Of a stretch of DNA of 12,733 nucleotides, positions 6,104-12,733 are shown one piece after another. The position numbers and the translations under genes are program-made. The notes beneath the pieces are model-generated. The model was not told the origin of the DNA. It was given only the letters and a program-made list of their open reading frames with translations, and did not search any database. Location: positions 1-12,733 of the forward strand of contig JAICIG010000226.1 in NCBI GenBank assembly GCA_025924495.1, written 5' to 3'. Source of the stretch: Pirellulales bacterium. Its GTDB lineage: Bacteria; Planctomycetota; Planctomycetia; Pirellulales; JAICIG01. How positions within the stretch are numbered: position 1 is the first letter of the stretch; every line of letters begins with the position of its first letter.

Positions 6104-6325
6104 TCATCCCGCCCGCGCAAGGGAATCCGATACTTCGATTCTATTCACGACCGCTACGTCAGGAGTTCTGACTGCCTCCTGCGCTAGTTGTTTCAAGTGG
6201 AAGCTTCGCACCCTGCCACTTAGGACAAGCGCGGAACCGTCGAAGTTGAGTTTTACGCTTTTCAATCCGGGATATGGCACCCCTCGCAAGCGTTCTTTGG
6301 CTCGGACTACGGCTTCGTGAGGCAT
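6104..6325 (-). CDS. Small BON-domain protein
   Basis: A 73-residue protein that is little more than one BON domain. AVVRAKERLRGVPYPGLKSV gives the first helix and turn, KLNFDGSALVLSGRVRSF the strand pair with the conserved G at the L-x-G-x-V position, and HLKQLAQEAVRTPDVAVVNRIEV the second helix and last strand. BON domains occur in periplasmic or membrane proteins such as OsmY and are thought to bind phospholipid or partner proteins. This one lacks a signal peptide, so it is probably cytoplasmic or exported by an unknown route. The frame is open upstream to 6655 but the extension is non-family sequence, so I chose the ATG at 6325; no convincing ribosome binding site precedes it. The receiver gene lies further along on the same strand, but a terminator-like hairpin separates them. 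Confidence 0.75.
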   Translation of the reverse strand: MPHEAVVRAKERLRGVPYPGLKSVKLNFDGSALVLSGRVRSFHLKQLAQEAVRTPDVAVVNRIEVSDSLARAG

Positions 6326-7114
6326 GAGTAGGTCTTTTGGTATGGCTTTGTTGGTGTGGGTTGCTGGCCTCGTCGACAAACTGCAAGGACCGTGCCGAGA
6401 TTGATCCACGCGCGTGAGCCGGCCCGCGTGCTGACTGAGAATCGCGTAGGGGCCATCATTTCTGCGCGCTGATCGAACGGCGATCAAGCTAGCGGCCGGC
6501 TGGATGTGCGATCGTTGAGCAGAAACGCGAACGGCCCCCTCGCTAGGTGTTGCCTTCCCTATGCTCTGTGAAGATAGTGCGTGTGAAAGACGTGGTGATA
6601 AGCTTACGCACCCCCCCGTCGGCTTTGCGTAACCGGCTGGAGCCGATACGTTCATGTGAGAAGCTCGCTCGCAATCTGGTCGCTGTAACGTTCGAAGTGC
6701 TTCGAGCTACTTTACGCGCATTCCGTCTTGGGCGCTCCGCCGTTGGCGATGACTTTCGAAATCGCGGCAGCGGCAATTCCTCCCGGACACACGTCAGGCC
6801 TCTCAGGTTAAGGCTGTCAACCTACGTCACTATTGACGGAAAGTGCAGCTTCAACGCTTGCAAGCGGCGATCGATCTCTTCGGCCACTCCCAGTTCGCGC
6901 TCCAAAGCAGGAGATCGGACCGCGTCGCAGCGGCGGAGTAGTTCTAAATTGAAGCCGGGTGGACAACGGCGTTGGAAGAAGTTGTTGCAACTCGCTCAGC
7001 TTCAAAATTGTCAATACGGCACGAGTCGACCGAATTCGTGGTCGACATGAAAGCGATATACCAGGGCGAAGTGGCTACAACGAGAACCGCAAGCGAGCGC
7101 GTGTGCCGCTCCGC
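6326..7114. other. Long gene-poor region before the operon promoter
   Basis: No intact gene is recognised. A minus-strand frame at 6822-6953 reads protein-like, ending SPALERELGVAEEIDRRLQ and LKLHFPSIVT before a TAG. Just upstream in another frame is ILKLSELQQLLPTPLSTR, so a frameshifted small gene is possible. No start codon, ribosome binding site or known domain supports it firmly. Confidence 0.4.
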
Positions 7115-7142
7115 TTGACCAAATGGGCTGACGCCCTACAAT
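7115..7142 (+). promoter_or_regulatory. Sigma-70-type promoter of the enolase/TPP/FAD operon
   Basis: TTGACC (7115-7120) and TACAAT (7137-7142) each match 5 of 6 consensus positions, with a 16-base spacer. This is the best promoter match I found in the window. Initiation near 7149 would give a leader of about 170 bases before the ATG at 7318. Confidence 0.6.
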
Positions 7143-7216
7143 CCCTTCGCAGGTTTGGAAAAGGCGCGTGGTTCCATTGGCTGTGGAAGCCTTCTTTGCG
7201 CCTCGCCGGCGATTCT

Positions 7217-7239
7217 GGCCCGATGCGGGCCCTCTTTTT
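7217..7239 (+). terminator. Hairpin plus T-tract in the operon leader, possible attenuator
   Basis: GGCCCG (7217-7222) and CGGGCC (7226-7231) form a fully GC 6-bp stem around ATG, followed by CTCTTTTT (7232-7239). It lies between the predicted promoter and the first gene of the operon, so it would end transcription early unless prevented. An upstream nested hairpin with TTCCA/TGGAA arms lies at about 7163-7205. Confidence 0.5.
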
Positions 7240-7317
7240 CGCGTTCTCGGCACAGGGTCTCCTCATGCTGTCACGCGATCGCGTCGATTTCGCTGACTTT
7301 CAGAAAGGACTTCCCTG

Positions 7318-8448
7318 ATGGCCATGACCAGCGGCACATTGGCCCGCCGCCCCACCGACGCGCATGCGATGATTGAGCGGATTGACGTTTCGGCGTTTAC
7401 CATCCCGACCGATGCGCCCGAATCGGACGGAACCTACGAGTGGACTTCGACCACCTTGGTCGTAGTCGAGGCGCATGCCGGAGCGGAGTGCGGGTTGGGC
7501 TACACCTACGCCGACGCCGCGACCGCCCGGTTGATTCACGACCAACTCGCCCACGTCGTCGCGGGTCTCGATGCTTTCGCCGTCCCGCTGGCTTGGCAAC
7601 AGATGGTGCAGTCGATTCGCAATCTCGGCCGGGCGGGCATCGCGTCGATGGCGATTGCGGCCGTGGACGGCGCGCTGTGGGATCTGAAGGCCAAGCTGTT
7701 AGGTCTGCCGCTGGTTTCGTTGCTGGGCGCGGTCGGAGATTCCGCATCGGTCTATGGCAGCGGCGGATTTACGTCGTACTCGCTCGAGCGGCTGCAAGAG
7801 CAACTCGGCGGCTGGGCGGGGCAAGGCATTCGGCGCGTGAAAATGAAGATCGGCCGGGATGCCTGCGCCGACCGCGAGCGCGTGGCTGCGGCCCGCGAGG
7901 CGATCGGCCCAGACGCGGAACTGTTCGTCGACGCCAACGGCGCCTACAGCCGCAAGCAGGCCTTAGCCCAGGCCGAAAGTTTTGCCGAGCGGGAAGTTTG
8001 CTGGTTCGAGGAACCGGTCTCCTCCGACGATTTGGCCGGCTTGCGCGTGCTGCGCGACCGGGCGCCCCCGGGCATGGAAATCGCCGCGGGCGAATATGGC
8101 TACGACTTAGTCTACTTCCGCCGAATGCTCGAAGCGGGCGCGGTCGACGTACTGCAAATCGACGCCACGCGCGCGGCCGGCATCACCGGCTTCCTGCAAG
8201 CGGCGGCCGTGGCCGCGGGCTTCGGACTGGAGGTTTCCGCGCACTGCGCGCCTTCACTGCACATGCACCCTTGCTGCGCCATTGCGAACGTTCGGCCGCT
8301 GGAATACTTCCACGATCACGTGCGGATCGAACAGATGTTCTTCGACGGCGCGCTGCGGCCCGTGGCCGGGGCGCTCCATCCCGATCTGTCTCGACCGGGT
8401 ATGGGGTTGGAGTTCAAACGCGCTGACGCCGAACGATATGCGATTTAG
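7318..8448 (+). CDS. Enolase-superfamily enzyme, mandelate racemase / sugar-acid dehydratase type
   Basis: A 376-residue protein of typical family length. An N-terminal capping domain (about 18-140) precedes the barrel with its active-site set. The catalytic K-x-K is at 175-177 (RRVKMKIG). Metal ligands are D205 (FVDANGAY), E231 (WFEEPVSS) and E259 (AAGEYGYD), and the His-Asp dyad is D282 (LQIDATRAAG) and H309 (SAHCAPSLH). The distances E259-D282 (23) and D282-H309 (27) equal those between E247, D270 and H297 of mandelate racemase. These enzymes abstract the proton next to a carboxylate, giving racemisation or dehydration of an acid sugar; the exact substrate is not readable. AAAGGA is eight bases before the ATG at 7318. 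ATGs at 7324 and 7369 are possible internal starts, the latter nearer to where the conserved fold begins. It is the first gene of the operon, 40 bases before the TPP enzyme. Confidence 0.92.
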   Translation: MAMTSGTLARRPTDAHAMIERIDVSAFTIPTDAPESDGTYEWTSTTLVVVEAHAGAECGLGYTYADAATARLIHDQLAHVVAGLDAFAVPLAWQQMVQSIRNLGRAGIASMAIAAVDGALWDLKAKLLGLPLVSLLGAVGDSASVYGSGGFTSYSLERLQEQLGGWAGQGIRRVKMKIGRDACADRERVAAAREAIGPDAELFVDANGAYSRKQALAQAESFAEREVCWFEEPVSSDDLAGLRVLRDRAPPGMEIAAGEYGYDLVYFRRMLEAGAVDVLQIDATRAAGITGFLQAAAVAAGFGLEVSAHCAPSLHMHPCCAIANVRPLEYFHDHVRIEQMFFDGALRPVAGALHPDLSRPGMGLEFKRADAERYAI

Positions 8449-8488
8449 CAGAAACACAATTCAGATGGTCTGACTAGGAGGATGTGCG

Positions 8489-10243
8489 ATGGCGAAAACG
8501 GTAGCCGACCTGATGATCGAGCGATTAATCGACTGGGGCGTGGACACGATCTTCGGATTTCCGGGAGATGGCATTAACGGCATTTTCGAGTCGTTGCGGA
8601 CTCATCAAGGGCAGATCCAATTCATCCAGGTCCGCCACGAGGAAGCGGCGGCGTTCGCGGCCTGCGGCTACGCCAAATACACGGGCCGGTTGGGCGTCTG
8701 CCTGGCGACTTCGGGCCCCGGCGGAGTGCATCTGCTGAACGGCCTCTACGACGCCAAGTGCGACGGGCAATCGGTGCTGGCGATCACGGGACACACGTTT
8801 CACGATCTGATCAACACGCATTACCAGCAGGATGTCGATCTGTGCAAATTATTCATGGACGTGTCGGTTTATAGCGAGCGGATCATGGGAGCGGCCCACG
8901 TCCACAACGTGGTCGACGAGGCCATCAAGAGCGCCCTGTCACAGCGCGGCGTGGCGCACTTCACGATCCCCAAGGACATTCAGGAATGGACCGTCTCGGA
9001 CGCTCCTCGCTCGGAAGCCAACATCGCGAATCATAGCGTCGACCAATACGCCGGAGCTTCTTCGCTGCCTGAACACCGGCTTTTGCTGCAGGCCGCCGAT
9101 CTGATCAACGCCGGTTCTAAGGTTGTGATCCTGGCCGGCCGCGGCAGCCTGAATGCCCGCAACGAGGTGTTGAAATTGGCGGAGAAGGTCGGAGGGCCGA
9201 TTATCAAAGCGCTGCTCGGCAAAGGAGTCGTTCCGGACGATAGTCCCTATACCACGGGCGGCATCGGTCTCCTGGGCACAGCGCCCTCGCAAGACGCCAT
9301 GACCGAGTGCGACACGTTGATTGTTGCCGGCAGCAGTTTTCCGTACATGGAGTTCTACCCCAAGCCGGGCCGCGCAAAGTGCGTGCAGATCGACGTCCAA
9401 AGCTTGCGCATCGGCGCCCGTTATCCGGCCGACGTGGGTCTGGTGGGCGATTGCCGGCGCGTGCTGGACGCATTATTGCCGCTGATTCATCCGAAACATG
9501 ACCGCGGCTTTTTGGAGCAGGCCCAAGAGCGGATGAAGCAGTGGAACCAGCTCATGGAGCTGCGCGGCACGCGGAAAGACAAGCCGATGAAGCCGCAGGT
9601 GGTCACTTATCAGCTCAATAAACTGCTCGAAAAGGACGCCATCGTGACCAGCGACTGCGGCACGGTCACGACCTGGACGGCGCGCTACATCAAGATTCGC
9701 GACGAAATGAAGTTTTCGGCCTCGGGACTGCTGGCCACGATGGGCAATGCGCTGCCTTACAGTGTCGCCGCTGCCGTCGCGTATCCCGGGCGCCAAGTGG
9801 TCTGCGTGTGCGGCGACGGCGGCTTCACCATGATGATGATGGAGCTCGCGACGCTGGTGAAGTACAAGCTGCCCGTCAAGGTGATCATCATCAAGAACAA
9901 CGTGCTAGGACAAATTAAGTGGGAACAGATGGTAATGGAGGGCAATCCCCAGTTCGGCGTTCAATTGCAGCCGATCGACTTCGCGATGTATGCCAAGGCT
10001 TGTGGCGCCGCGGGTTACACGTTGGACGATCCGGAGCAGGCCGAACAGGTGCTGCGCGAGGCCTTGGCGCATCCCGGGCCCGCGGTCGTTGAATGCGTGG
10101 TCGACGCCAACGAGCCTCCCATGCCAGGCAACGCCACCATGAAGCAGGCGTTTCACTTCGCGGAGTCGCTTATACGCGGCCAGCGCGACGGGTGGGGCAT
10201 CCTCAAATCGGTGGTTAAAGACAAGATCCGGGAAGTCGTTTAG
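8489..10243 (+). CDS. Thiamine-diphosphate enzyme, pyruvate oxidase / acetolactate synthase-like
   Basis: A 584-residue protein with the three-domain ThDP plan. The N-terminal PYR domain carries the cofactor-activating glutamate E51 (QVRHEEAAAFAACGYAK) and a TSGPGGVHLLNGL loop. The middle domain (about 195-335) would be the nucleotide-binding one, holding FAD in pyruvate oxidases. The C-terminal PP domain has GDGG (442-445) and NN (470-471), the metal/diphosphate motif. The context RHEEAAAFAA and GPGGVHLLNGLYDAK is closest, from memory, to E. coli PoxB, which decarboxylates pyruvate to acetate and passes electrons to quinone. The C-terminal stretch (GWGILKSVVKDKIREVV) is an amphipathic helix such as PoxB uses to touch the membrane. 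A perfect AGGAGG seven bases upstream fixes the start. Acetolactate-synthase-like or sulfo/phospho-acid decarboxylase activity cannot be ruled out. Confidence 0.9.
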   Translation: MAKTVADLMIERLIDWGVDTIFGFPGDGINGIFESLRTHQGQIQFIQVRHEEAAAFAACGYAKYTGRLGVCLATSGPGGVHLLNGLYDAKCDGQSVLAITGHTFHDLINTHYQQDVDLCKLFMDVSVYSERIMGAAHVHNVVDEAIKSALSQRGVAHFTIPKDIQEWTVSDAPRSEANIANHSVDQYAGASSLPEHRLLLQAADLINAGSKVVILAGRGSLNARNEVLKLAEKVGGPIIKALLGKGVVPDDSPYTTGGIGLLGTAPSQDAMTECDTLIVAGSSFPYMEFYPKPGRAKCVQIDVQSLRIGARYPADVGLVGDCRRVLDALLPLIHPKHDRGFLEQAQERMKQWNQLMELRGTRKDKPMKPQVVTYQLNKLLEKDAIVTSDCGTVTTWTARYIKIRDEMKFSASGLLATMGNALPYSVAAAVAYPGRQVVCVCGDGGFTMMMMELATLVKYKLPVKVIIIKNNVLGQIKWEQMVMEGNPQFGVQLQPIDFAMYAKACGAAGYTLDDPEQAEQVLREALAHPGPAVVECVVDANEPPMPGNATMKQAFHFAESLIRGQRDGWGILKSVVKDKIREVV

Positions 10244-10258
10244 AACCGCTCGCAAATA

Positions 10259-10312
10259 CGCAGGTCAGGCGTTCCAGCCCAACGGAAGTCAGGCTCGAAA
10301 GTCTGACCTGCG
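10259..10312. repeat. Folded intergenic palindrome, REP-like
   Basis: CGCAGGTCAG (10259-10268) and CTGACCTGCG (10303-10312) are perfect 10-base inverted arms. Between them are two smaller units, each starting GTCAGGC (10264-10270 and 10288-10294) and followed by an imperfect complement (AGCCCAAC; AGTCTGAC). The element can therefore form one long stem or two tandem hairpins. There is no T-tract. I recall similar GTCAGGC-based intergenic repeats from planctomycete genomes, but no second copy is in this window. Confidence 0.65.
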
Positions 10313-10328
10313 ACTGGAGAAATGAACG

Positions 10329-10562
10329 ATGGTTGCAGACCGTGACGAAAGACGTGCGAACAAGGGGCGCGGTTGGTTCTACCTGGCGGCGATCGGCGGC
10401 GCGGCCTCGCTGTACCTCGCTTGGCGGCGAAGGCAACCGCATGCTGCACGAAACGGCATTGTCGGCGCCCATGCGCGGATCGTCTCGCTCGAGCAGCTGC
10501 GCGAGGAGGCGGACTGGACGAAGAGCGCGACGAACTACAAGGGAGGAGCCAAGGGGGGCTAG
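10329..10562 (+). CDS. Small single-span membrane protein, function unknown
   Basis: A 77-residue protein. It has a charged N-terminus (MVADRDERRANKGRG), one hydrophobic segment at about 16-32 (WFYLAAIGGAASLYLAW), an arginine cluster RRRQ directly after it, then a polar tail with a short helix (SLEQLREEADW) and a Gly/Lys-rich end. GGAGA ends eight bases before the ATG, and the frame is closed by TAG at 10560-10562. It lies between the TPP enzyme and the FAD/Fe-S dehydrogenase in the same orientation, with gaps of 85 and 72 bases, so it is probably co-transcribed. The heavy positive charge flanking the span on its C-terminal side suggests that the tail is cytoplasmic. It matches no family I recognise. 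A role as a membrane anchor or assembly partner for the neighbouring peripheral enzymes is a guess from position. Confidence 0.65.
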   Translation: MVADRDERRANKGRGWFYLAAIGGAASLYLAWRRRQPHAARNGIVGAHARIVSLEQLREEADWTKSATNYKGGAKGG

Positions 10563-10634
10563 CAGATCTGAATAAGCGATGGCGTCGCGAGCGCTGCTTG
10601 GCGAAAACACTGGTTAGCAAGGAGAGAGAAAGTC

Positions 10635-12733
10635 ATGACGATGCTACCGATTCTAGGCGCCCGACCGACGACCCGCTCCGCCGGACGCAACGAGACTTCG
10701 CGCCTCGACGCAACGGCCCTGGAGGCCGATCTGAGGGACAGAATTCGCGGCGAGGTGCGGTTCGACGACGGCAGCCGAGCGCTGTATGCGACGGACGGCT
10801 CGAACTATCGGCAGACGCCGATCGGGGTCGTCGTGCCGCGGGACGAAGCCGACGTCGTGGAGGCGGTCGCGGTTGCGCGCCGTCACGGCGCGCCCGTGCT
10901 GGGCCGCGGCGGCGGCACCAGCCTGGCCGGCCAATGCTGCAATGTGGCGGTAGTTCTCGATTTTTCCAAGTACATGCGAGGCATCGTTGAGCTCGACCCG
11001 CACAACAGACGTGCGCGAGTGCAGCCGGGCTGCGTGCTCGATTTTCTGCGCGGCGCCGCCGAGAAGCACCATCTCACGTACGGCCCCGATCCCTCCACGC
11101 ATAACCATTGCACCCTGGGCGGGATGATCGGCAACAACTCCTGCGGCGTGCACTCGATCATGGCAGGCAAGACCGACGCCAATACGGAAGAGCTGGATAT
11201 CCTGCTCTATGACGGCACGCGGATGAAGGTCGGAAAGACCAGCGATCAAGAATTGGAACAGATCATCCGCGCGGGCGGCCGGCGCGGCGATATTTACCGC
11301 CGGCTCAAAGCCCTGCGCGACAAGTACGCGGACCAAATTCGCCTCCGCTTTCCGGACATCCCGCGTCGCGTGTCGGGCTATAATTTGCCGTTCCTGCTGC
11401 CGGAGCACGGGTTCGACGTAGCCAAAGCGCTGGTCGGGTCGGAAGGCACCTGCGTCATGATCTTAGAGGCCACCTTGCGGCTGGTTCCCAGCCCGCCCGT
11501 GCGCTCGCTGCTGGTGCTTGGCTACCCGGACGTGTATTGCGCCGGCGACCACGTGACGGAAGTCTTGGCCCACGGCCCCGTCGGTCTGGAAGGCATCGAC
11601 GACCGGCTCGTCCGCGACATGCAGCTTCAGAACATGGAGGTCGCCGATCTGTCGCTGTTGCCGCAGGGCGGCGGTTGGCTGCTGGTCGAGTTCGGCGGCG
11701 ATACCAAGCAAGAGTCGGACGACAAGGCTCGCGGGCTGATGGCGGCGCTGCAGAAACAGGGGGACGCACCGTCGATGAAGCTCTACGACGACATCGTCGA
11801 CGAGCGCAAGATTTGGAAGATCCGCGAGGACGGCTTAGGGGCGACGGCCCACGTGCCCAATCAGCGCTCGACCTGGCCGGGCTGGGAAGATTCGGCGGTT
11901 CCGCCCGACAAGGTCGGCCCCTATCTGCGAGATTTCCGCAAGCTGCTCGATAAGCACGGCTACGCCTGCTCCCTGTATGGGCACTTCGGCGACGGCTGTA
12001 TCCACATCAGCATCGACTTCGATCTGAAGACGCAGCAGGGCATTCGGAATTATACGTCGTACATGCACGAGGCCGCCGATCTGGTGCTCAGCTACGGCGG
12101 CTCGCTTTCCGGCGAGCACGGCGACGGCCAGCAAAGGGCCGAATTGCTGCCCAAGATGTTCGGCGAGGAGCTGATCGGGGCCTTCGAGGAATTCAAGTCG
12201 ATTTGGGATCCCGACTGGAAGATGAATCCGGGCAAGCTGGTACGGCCCAATCGGATGGACGAGAACCTGCGTCTCGGCGCCGACTACGATCCGCCGAAAC
12301 TGGATACGCATTTTCACTTCCCTGAAGACCGCGACAATTTGGGCCAAGTAACGTTGCGTTGCGCCGGCATCGGCGAATGCCGGCGGGCCGAAGGCGGGAC
12401 GATGTGCCCCAGCTACCGCGTGACCCACGAAGAGATGCACTCGACGCGCGGCCGCGCGCGGCTGCTGTTCGAGATGCTCGAAGGCGATCCCTTGGACGGC
12501 GGCTGGAAGAACGAGAGCGTGCGCGAGGCCCTCGATCTGTGCCTGGCATGCAAGGGGTGCAAGGGAGATTGCCCAGTGCATGTAGACATGGCGACTTACA
12601 AGGCCGAATTCCTGTCGCACTACTATCAAGGACGACTGCGACCTCGACACGCCTACGCAATGGGCTTGATCTATTGGTGGGCGCGGATCGCCGCGTACAT
12701 GCCCGGAGTGGTAAACTTCTTCGGCCAGACGCC
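10635..12733 (+). CDS. FAD and 4Fe-4S dehydrogenase, D-lactate / D-2-hydroxyglutarate type, cut by window end
   Basis: 699 residues are visible and the gene runs off the window. An FAD_binding_4 domain (about 50-225) carries the diphosphate loop GRGGGTSLAG (90-99) and GGMIGNNSCGVHS. The FAD-oxidase C-terminal domain follows, with the histidine motifs YGHFGDGCIH (H450) and SGEHGDGQQR (H495). After it come two ferredoxin-like cysteine sets: C576/C582/C591 (CAGIGECRR to MCPSYR) and C636/C639/C642/C646 (CLACKGCKGDCP). This order matches E. coli YdiJ and Dld-II-type proteins of about 1000 residues, so a C-terminal cysteine-rich (CCG) domain is expected beyond the edge. Such enzymes oxidise D-2-hydroxyacids and pass electrons through Fe-S clusters to the quinone pool. 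AAGGAG lies ten bases before the ATG at 10635; an ATG two codons later is also possible. Substrate assignment is by family only. Confidence 0.92.
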   Translation, partial: MTMLPILGARPTTRSAGRNETSRLDATALEADLRDRIRGEVRFDDGSRALYATDGSNYRQTPIGVVVPRDEADVVEAVAVARRHGAPVLGRGGGTSLAGQCCNVAVVLDFSKYMRGIVELDPHNRRARVQPGCVLDFLRGAAEKHHLTYGPDPSTHNHCTLGGMIGNNSCGVHSIMAGKTDANTEELDILLYDGTRMKVGKTSDQELEQIIRAGGRRGDIYRRLKALRDKYADQIRLRFPDIPRRVSGYNLPFLLPEHGFDVAKALVGSEGTCVMILEATLRLVPSPPVRSLLVLGYPDVYCAGDHVTEVLAHGPVGLEGIDDRLVRDMQLQNMEVADLSLLPQGGGWLLVEFGGDTKQESDDKARGLMAALQKQGDAPSMKLYDDIVDERKIWKIREDGLGATAHVPNQRSTWPGWEDSAVPPDKVGPYLRDFRKLLDKHGYACSLYGHFGDGCIHISIDFDLKTQQGIRNYTSYMHEAADLVLSYGGSLSGEHGDGQQRAELLPKMFGEELIGAFEEFKSIWDPDWKMNPGKLVRPNRMDENLRLGADYDPPKLDTHFHFPEDRDNLGQVTLRCAGIGECRRAEGGTMCPSYRVTHEEMHSTRGRARLLFEMLEGDPLDGGWKNESVREALDLCLACKGCKGDCPVHVDMATYKAEFLSHYYQGRLRPRHAYAMGLIYWWARIAAYMPGVVNFFGQT

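Noticed and set aside
7440..8426. A 328-codon plus-strand frame inside the enolase-superfamily gene
   Set aside because: It is very arginine-rich with no domain, in another frame of a gene whose complete active-site set is intact; typical shadow in GC-rich DNA.
11835..12650. A 271-codon minus-strand frame
   Set aside because: It is a shadow of the FAD/Fe-S dehydrogenase, whose own frame carries all expected FAD and cysteine motifs.
1..12733. CRISPR array, tRNA, rRNA, complete insertion sequence, prophage or defence cluster
   Set aside because: I scanned by eye for evenly spaced repeats, cloverleaf-like ends, transposase or nuclease motifs and found none; a covariance-model search could still reveal a diverged RNA.

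Overview
The window looks like a stretch of high-GC bacterial chromosome, most likely from a planctomycete (Pirellula-like). This is an inference. It rests on the GYF_2 (DUF4339) membrane protein, the loosely packed genes with long non-coding gaps, the style of the FAD/Fe-S and cytochrome b/molybdopterin proteins, and a folded intergenic repeat built on GTCAGGC. No 16S or other marker gene is present. No tRNA, rRNA, CRISPR array or intact mobile element is visible.

Layout: 25-798 encodes a GYF_2 membrane protein. 1098-1430 holds a small cold-shock protein preceded by an unusual leader: a GCAA-capped hairpin, then a strong intrinsic terminator directly before the Shine-Dalgarno site. 1431-3317 is a gene-poor block. 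It contains a frameshifted minus-strand gene for a small basic protein that still has its terminator (1573-1874), about 900 bases with nothing recognisable, and a frameshifted two-CBS-domain gene (2797-3317). 3439-4956 encodes a membrane cytochrome b fused to a sulfite-oxidase-type molybdopterin domain. After it come two minus-strand genes, a stand-alone receiver protein (5390-5797) and a small BON-domain protein (6104-6325), surrounded by hairpins and non-coding DNA.

7115-12733 looks like one plus-strand operon. It has a good sigma-70-type promoter (TTGACC, 16 bases, TACAAT) and a leader with its own hairpin plus T-tract. The genes are an enolase-superfamily dehydratase/racemase, a pyruvate-oxidase-like thiamine diphosphate enzyme, a 77-residue single-span membrane protein, and a large FAD plus 4Fe-4S dehydrogenase (D-lactate / D-2-hydroxyglutarate type) cut off by the window end. 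Together these suggest oxidation of sugar acids, 2-hydroxyacids and 2-oxoacids at the membrane, with electrons going to quinone. The substrate cannot be read from the sequence.

I did not find a clearly new multi-gene defence or mobile system. The most interesting items are the cold-shock leader, the fused heme/molybdenum oxidoreductase with no visible export signal, the operon with its attenuator-like leader and unknown small membrane protein, and the two broken genes that each need one base change to be restored.
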